A stretch of DNA of 16,818 bases from JAMIFV01 sp035906055 (lineage in GTDB: Bacteria; Pseudomonadota; Alphaproteobacteria; Rickettsiales; JABCZZ01), in the NCBI GenBank assembly GCA_035906055.1, contig JAMIFV010000067.1, forward strand, positions 1-16,818. Reading direction: 5' to 3'. Under the pieces are notes generated by a model. The model saw only the letters and a list, made by a program, of their open reading frames with translations, ran no database searches and was not told where the DNA came from. Position numbers and translations under genes: made by a program. Below are positions 13,080-16,818 of this stretch, in pieces. The stretch's first letter is position 1; each line of letters opens with the position of its first letter.

Positions 13080-13805
13080 ATGAGTAAGAGAGCATTAGTA
13101 ACTGGCGGAACACGTGGTATCGGCGCAGCTATTTCGATCGCGCTCAAGAATGCGGGCTTCAAGGTGGCAGCCAATTATGCAAGCCGTGACGATGTCGCTG
13201 CGGAATTCAGCAAGGTAACGGGGATTCCCACCTATAAATGGGACATATCCGACTTCGCGGCCTGCGAAAAAGGGGTGAAGCAGGTCGAGGCGGATGCAGG
13301 CGGCACTATTGAAGTGCTGGTGAATAATGCAGGCATCACGAGGGACGGCGCCATGCACAAGATGACTGCCGAGAACTGGCACGCCGTGCTGCAGACCAAC
13401 CTTACTTCGTGCTTCAATATGTCGCGTCTGGTGATCGAGGGCATGCGTGAAAAGAAATTTGGCCGCATCATTAATATCAGCTCCCTGAACGGCCAGCTCG
13501 GCCAGTTCGGCCAGACCAATTACTCCGCTGCGAAGGCGGGCATTTTCGGGTTCACCAAAGCGCTTGCGCGTGAAACGGCGTCTCGCGGCATTACGGTGAA
13601 CGCGGTTTCTCCCGGTTACATTGCTACGGAAATGGTCAGGACCATCCGCGAAGATATTCTCAAACAGATCGTGGCGCAGATACCGGTAGGCCGTTTAGGT
13701 GAACCGGAAGAAGTGGCGCGCGCAGTGGTGTTTCTGGCTGCCGATGAAGCTTCCTTCATCACGGGCGAGACGCTTTCCATCAATGGTGGCCAGTACATGG
13801 AGTAG
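13080..13805 (+). CDS. phaB: Acetoacetyl-CoA reductase (NADPH)
   Basis: Short-chain dehydrogenase that reduces acetoacetyl-CoA to (R)-3-hydroxybutyryl-CoA, the monomer used by PhaC. At 241 residues it shows the cofactor motif TGGTRGIG (8-15), NNAGITRD (82-89), Ser134/Ser135, and the catalytic Tyr148 and Lys152 in QFGQTNYSAAKAG, a PhaB-type signature. The C-terminal SINGGQYM is also characteristic. The ATG at 13080 has AAGAGGAAA upstream. FabG is the main alternative, but the QFGQTNYS signature and position after phaA strongly favour PhaB. Confidence 0.95.
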   Translation: MSKRALVTGGTRGIGAAISIALKNAGFKVAANYASRDDVAAEFSKVTGIPTYKWDISDFAACEKGVKQVEADAGGTIEVLVNNAGITRDGAMHKMTAENWHAVLQTNLTSCFNMSRLVIEGMREKKFGRIINISSLNGQLGQFGQTNYSAAKAGIFGFTKALARETASRGITVNAVSPGYIATEMVRTIREDILKQIVAQIPVGRLGEPEEVARAVVFLAADEASFITGETLSINGGQYME

Positions 13806-13806
13806 T

Positions 13807-13822
13807 GTTGCCTTCTTGCAAC
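13807..13822. terminator. Short inverted repeat after phaB
   Basis: GTTGC (13807-13811) and GCAAC (13818-13822) flank CTTCTT just after the phaB stop. The stem is only five base pairs and the following T-richness is weak (GGATTTCTGTTT), so it is at best a poor terminator. Its half-sites match those of the 13-base palindrome near 10372 but with six rather than three spacer bases. Confidence 0.25.
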
Positions 13823-13878
13823 GGATTTCTGTTTCAAAACCAAGTTTAGAGAATATTAACCAATCTAGGCCATAGCTC

Positions 13879-13887
13879 TGCTATAAT
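13879..13887 (+). promoter_or_regulatory. Extended -10 promoter of ftsK
   Basis: TGCTATAAT is a perfect extended -10 element (TGnTATAAT) in the 207-base gap before ftsK, with the expected start point near 13894. No good -35 is visible at 16-18 bases upstream, as is common for extended -10 promoters. The implied leader is about 120 bases. Confidence 0.6.
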
Positions 13888-13918
13888 CTGGCAAATAACA
13901 ACAAAAGAATTGCCAGAT
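13886..13918. repeat. Perfect 9-bp inverted repeat at the ftsK promoter start point
   Basis: ATCTGGCAA (13886-13894) and TTGCCAGAT (13910-13918) are exact reverse complements separated by 15 A-rich bases. The left arm begins at the last bases of the -10 and covers the likely start point, so this may be a repressor site or a leader hairpin. No named regulator can be assigned. Confidence 0.6.
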
Positions 13919-13934
13919 ACGCACATGCTAAAAA

Positions 13935-13983
13935 CGTCAGCGGGTTTCTGACGCGTGCTGTTTTCTGTGCAAAACGCAGCGCG
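13935..13983 (+). other. Two further stem-loops in the ftsK leader
   Basis: CGTCAG (13935-13940) pairs with CTGACG (13948-13953) around CGGGTTT. Immediately after, CGCG-T-GCTG (13952-13960) can pair with CAGC-GCG (13977-13983) with one bulged base. The GAGAGGG ribosome binding site (near 14001-14007) follows unpaired. Pairing is read by eye; no folding energy was computed. Confidence 0.4.
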
Positions 13984-14012
13984 CCTGAACCTTGGTAATA
14001 GAGAGGGAAAAT

Positions 14013-16379
14013 ATGGGTGCATCGCGTGCAATAATTGGTGGCAATAACGTCCAGTCATGGCCGAAGCGTCTGGTGAATGAATGTTGCGGTCTGATGATGA
14101 TGGCACTGGGCCTGTTCACCATCGTGGCGCTGCTCAGCTTTCATGAGAGCGACCCGTCGTTTAATGTGGCCACAGAGCGTGCTCCGCTTAATATTGCGGG
14201 TAAGGCAGGCTCGTATCTTTCCAACGCATTGCTGCAGACGCTCGGCCTTGCATCCGTTCTTGTTGTCATTATGAGCTTCGCATGGGGATGGAGGCTGTTT
14301 GCCAGCAAGCGCATCCCGTCTATGCTCGGTATGCGCTTCGCGTTGTTTCTCATGAGCCTTGTATTGCTGAGTGCGCTATTCTCTGCCATTGAAGCGCCCG
14401 TGTCATGGCCGGTCGATAACGGGCTTGGCGGCGCCATTGGTCTTCTGGCATTGCGTGCGATGAACCATGTTTTTAATCCTGCGGCTTCGGCTATATTTTC
14501 CCTGATATTACTGGCGGGCACGGTGCCTATTGCGCTTGGCCTTACCTTGGGAGAATGGAGCGCGGTGTTCAGGGGCGTGGGCAAAGCGCCCGTGCTGGCC
14601 TATAACGGCATTTCACGCCTGCGCCCGGCAAAGGCGGAAGACCTCGCCTATGAGCAGGAGGAAGAGGAACAGGAGGAAGAACGCGAAGGTTTCTTTGCCC
14701 GCCTTATATCACGCTTCAAACGTCAGGATGACGCCTATGATGATGAAGAGGTGATGGAGGACGAAGAAGAGGAGGAGGAAGAAGAGAAGCCGGTAAGGAA
14801 AGCGGCAAAAAAGAAGAATATCGAGATTGCCGCGCGCGCCAGCAAGCAGCCCAGGATCGGCCAGTCGTCGCTTGAGCTGCGCCCGCGCAAGGGGGAATTC
14901 CAGCTTCCGTCCGTGACGCTGCTGAGCGAGCCGAAAAAGCAAAAGAAGCAACAGGTCAGCGAATCTTCCCTTTCACAGAATGCCCGCCTGCTTGAAACCG
15001 TGTTAAACGATTTCGGTGTGAATGGCGAGATCGTGAAAGTGCGCCCCGGCCCCGTAGTGACCATGTATGAGCTTGAGCCTTCGCCGGGCACTAAGTCTTC
15101 CCGTGTCATCGGCCTTGCTGACGATATCGCGCGTTCCATGAGCGCCGTCTCAACGCGTATCGCTACCGTGCCGGGCCGTAACGTCATCGGTATTGAGCTT
15201 CCTAACCAGTCACGCGAGACGGTGCCGCTGCGTGAGCTGTTTGAAGACGAAGAATTTGTAAACACTACCGCAAGCCTGCCTATCGCGCTTGGCAAGGATA
15301 TCGGGGGAACGCCAATCGTGGTGGATCTTGCCCGCATGCCTCACCTGCTGGTAGCGGGCACTACGGGTTCGGGTAAGTCCGTGGCTGTGAACACGATGAT
15401 CACGTCGCTCATTTACAAGCTTACGCCGGAGCAGTGCAAGTTTATCATGATCGACCCGAAGATGCTTGAGCTTTCCTGCTACGACAACATTCCGCATCTG
15501 CTCACGCCTGTGGTCACCGAACCCGGCAAGGCCGTGGTGGCGCTTAAATGGACGGTGCGCGAGATGGAGAACCGTTACCGTCTCATGTCGTCGCTGGGCG
15601 TGCGTAATATCGACGGCTACAACAAACGCATCCATGAAGCCAAAGCCAAAGGTGATAAACTCACCCGCAATGTGCAGACGGGTTTTAATCCCGATACCGG
15701 TGCGCCCATCATTGAAGAGGTGGCGCTCGATATGACCCCGCTGCCGTTCATCGTGGTGGTGGTGGACGAAATGGCCGACCTCATGCTGGTGGCGGGCAAG
15801 GAGATTGAAGGGCTGATCCAGCGCCTCGCGCAGATGGCGCGTGCCGCAGGCATCCATATCATCATGGCTACGCAGCGTCCGTCGGTGGACGTTATCACGG
15901 GCGTTATCAAGGCCAACTTCCCGACCCGCATCAGTTTTCAGGTGACTTCGCGCATCGACAGTACGACCATTCTCAATGAACAGGGCGCTGAGAAGCTGCT
16001 CGGGCAGGGGGACATGCTTTATATGGCAGGCGGTGGCCGTACTATGCGTGTGCACGGGCCATTCATCAGCGATAAGGAGGTGGCGCTCGTGGTTGACCAT
16101 CTGCGTGAGCAAAGCGCGCCCAACTATATCGAGGAAGTGACGCGTGATCCCGAAGAATTCGGCATGGGCGGTGAGGGCGGTGAAGACGACGGCGAGGATG
16201 GCGAAGTATACCGTCAGGCTGTTTCCATCGTGCTGCGCGACCGCAAGGCCTCCACCAGCTACCTGCAGCGTGTGCTGAAGCTCGGTTATAACCGGGCGGC
16301 GCGTCTCATTGATCGTATGGAGCAGGAGGGTATCGTCGGCCCCGCCAACCACGTGGGTAAGCGAGAGGTTATCGGCTAA
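14013..16379 (+). CDS. ftsK: DNA translocase FtsK
   Basis: Membrane-anchored DNA pump at the division septum that moves chromosome ends to dif and activates XerCD, linking segregation to division. About 788 residues. The N-terminus has about four or five hydrophobic segments (between residues 25 and 180), then an acidic linker (about 213-258, runs of Glu) switching to a basic stretch, then the motor: Walker A GTTGSGKS (449-456), Walker B FIVVVVDEMADLM (579-591), the MATQRPSVDVITG segment (about 618-630), and the C-terminal gamma winged helix (about 731-788; STSYLQRVLKLGYNRAARLIDRME) that reads KOPS sites. The ATG at 14013 is preferred to a TTG at 13992 because GAGAGGG lies at good distance before it. 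The stop abuts the stop of a convergent gene remnant. Length fits typical alphaproteobacterial FtsK. Confidence 0.97.
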   Translation: MGASRAIIGGNNVQSWPKRLVNECCGLMMMALGLFTIVALLSFHESDPSFNVATERAPLNIAGKAGSYLSNALLQTLGLASVLVVIMSFAWGWRLFASKRIPSMLGMRFALFLMSLVLLSALFSAIEAPVSWPVDNGLGGAIGLLALRAMNHVFNPAASAIFSLILLAGTVPIALGLTLGEWSAVFRGVGKAPVLAYNGISRLRPAKAEDLAYEQEEEEQEEEREGFFARLISRFKRQDDAYDDEEVMEDEEEEEEEEKPVRKAAKKKNIEIAARASKQPRIGQSSLELRPRKGEFQLPSVTLLSEPKKQKKQQVSESSLSQNARLLETVLNDFGVNGEIVKVRPGPVVTMYELEPSPGTKSSRVIGLADDIARSMSAVSTRIATVPGRNVIGIELPNQSRETVPLRELFEDEEFVNTTASLPIALGKDIGGTPIVVDLARMPHLLVAGTTGSGKSVAVNTMITSLIYKLTPEQCKFIMIDPKMLELSCYDNIPHLLTPVVTEPGKAVVALKWTVREMENRYRLMSSLGVRNIDGYNKRIHEAKAKGDKLTRNVQTGFNPDTGAPIIEEVALDMTPLPFIVVVVDEMADLMLVAGKEIEGLIQRLAQMARAAGIHIIMATQRPSVDVITGVIKANFPTRISFQVTSRIDSTTILNEQGAEKLLGQGDMLYMAGGGRTMRVHGPFISDKEVALVVDHLREQSAPNYIEEVTRDPEEFGMGGEGGEDDGEDGEVYRQAVSIVLRDRKASTSYLQRVLKLGYNRAARLIDRMEQEGIVGPANHVGKREVIG

Positions 16380-16622
16380 TCATCGCTGTGGAGTGGAGTC
16401 TTTAGGCGGGGTTCTCATGCTCTTTAAAACCATATCCAGATGGCGGCGAGATGAATCATGACCGTAAAACGATTCTGCTTCAAGCAGCTTCAGCTTCCCA
16501 AGGAGACCAGGCTGGTTAAGGTCGATCGCGATAGAATATATCATTGGCTTAGACGTGGGGAACACTATTCTGGCAGTAATATCTCTATTATTTAGATTAT
16601 GCCATATTTTGTAGGTGACTAG
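16380..16622 (-). pseudogene. 3' remnant of an unrecognised gene cut by the IS5-type element
   Basis: On the minus strand an open frame runs from the IS boundary near 16622 to a TGA at 16382-16380, about 80 codons. The product looks like the C-terminus of a real protein (for example RIVFPTSKPMIYSIAIDL and LLGKLKLLEAESFYGHD), with mixed hydrophobic and charged residues and no low complexity. No natural start with a ribosome binding site precedes it; a GTG at 16565 exists, but the reading frame extends upstream of it to the IS edge. Its stop abuts the ftsK stop tail to tail. I do not recognise the family. Apart from this and the IS end, the 16380-16682 stretch shows no other gene and no clear terminator. 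Confidence 0.5.
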
Positions 16623-16818
16623 ACACTGTTAGTTAATTATTAAGATTTAGGTGATAGTGCTCCCAAGATAGGAGTGTATCATATGAACCCACGCTTTTAC
16701 CCTGTATCCGAGTCGTTTTTTGATGCGCATATATTACCATTGATTGCCGCGCATTACTCCCGCGCTGGCCGTCCGCGCAATGTCAGCCATTATCAGGTAT
16801 TTTCTGCTCTGTTATATG
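16621..16818 (+). mobile_element. IS5-family insertion sequence, left end (truncated by window edge)
   Basis: The transposase start at 16683 is preceded by about 60 bases of non-coding DNA, usual for an IS left end. CTAG at 16619-16622 fits the YTAR target preference of IS5-type elements, so the tip is placed near 16621 with ACACTGTTAGTTAA beginning the end sequence. The right end is outside the window, so the inverted repeat and target duplication cannot be checked. Confidence 0.6.
16683..16818 (+). CDS. IS5-family transposase, N-terminal part
   Basis: The last 136 bases encode the first 45 residues of a transposase and run off the window. The pattern SESFFDAHILPLIA, then AGRPRNVSHYQVFSALLY, matches the N-terminal domain (DUF4096-type) of IS5-family transposases, where a GRP motif precedes a helix that leads into the ALLYxLRTGxxWRDLP region beyond the window edge. 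AGGAG at 16670-16674 is a well-placed ribosome binding site. It can pair with CTCC at 16660-16663, a weak hairpin that could limit translation. The DDE catalytic domain is not in view. Confidence 0.75.
   Translation, partial: MNPRFYPVSESFFDAHILPLIAAHYSRAGRPRNVSHYQVFSALLY

Noticed and set aside
15210..16352. Long minus-strand open frame (380 codons) opposite the ftsK motor region
   Set aside because: It is fully inside a clear FtsK domain, its product is His/Arg-rich with no known motif, and such antisense frames are expected from the codon bias of GC-rich genes.
16440..16595. Short plus-strand frames between ftsK and the IS end
   Set aside because: They have no ribosome binding site and are opposite the more protein-like minus-strand remnant.
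1..16818. tRNA, rRNA, CRISPR array, toxin-antitoxin or defence system
   Set aside because: The intergenic gaps are short; none shows a cloverleaf, regularly spaced repeats or small paired ORFs of that type.

Overview
The window looks like a chromosomal segment of an alphaproteobacterium. The reasons are a polyhydroxybutyrate (PHB) locus with an alphaproteobacterial-type PhaR, an LdtR-like MarR regulator, a divergent grpE / rph-rdgB arrangement, and an ftsX-ydcF-plsC order that I recall from other Alphaproteobacteria. I cannot name a genus. Both window ends lie inside insertion sequences: a zinc-ribbon transposase fragment on the minus strand at the left, and the start of an IS5-family element on the plus strand at the right.

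Layout. (1) 1-114: minus-strand transposase N-terminal fragment. (2) 188-3561, minus strand: a tightly packed operon grpE > ftsX > gmhB-like phosphatase > ydcF-like > plsC, covering proteostasis, division/cell wall, heptose metabolism and phospholipid synthesis; two junctions are 4-base ATGA overlaps. ftsE, the usual partner of ftsX, is not next to it. (3) 3759-5634, plus strand: rph > rdgB > flavodoxin-like FMN reductase, all overlapping, covering RNA processing, nucleotide-pool sanitation and redox. (4) 5729-8503, plus strand: LdtR-like regulator > TAXI-type periplasmic binding protein > acidic amino acid/dicarboxylate symporter. No TRAP permease is present, so this may be an unusual binding-protein/symporter pair. 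(5) 8593-10293, minus strand: phaR > prephenate dehydrogenase, converging on the symporter across a REP-like palindrome. (6) 10383-13805, plus strand: a small basic-tailed protein, a short PHA synthase overlapping it out of frame by about 190 bases, then phaA and phaB. With phaR this is a complete acetyl-CoA to PHB pathway with its regulator. A perfect 13-base palindrome of PhaR-site type lies just before the small gene. (7) 14013-16379, plus strand: ftsK, behind an extended -10 promoter and a leader with several inverted repeats. (8) 16380-16622, minus strand: the 3' end of an unrecognised gene that appears to be cut by the IS5-type element.

Most of the window is ordinary core chromosome. 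The points most worth a second look are the small-ORF/phaC dual-coding overlap with its putative PhaR operator, the TAXI/symporter pairing, the ftsX locus without ftsE and with a phosphatase lacking half its zinc loop, the prephenate dehydrogenase with an apparently doubled helical half, and the gene cut by the IS. I found no tRNA, rRNA, CRISPR array or defence system.
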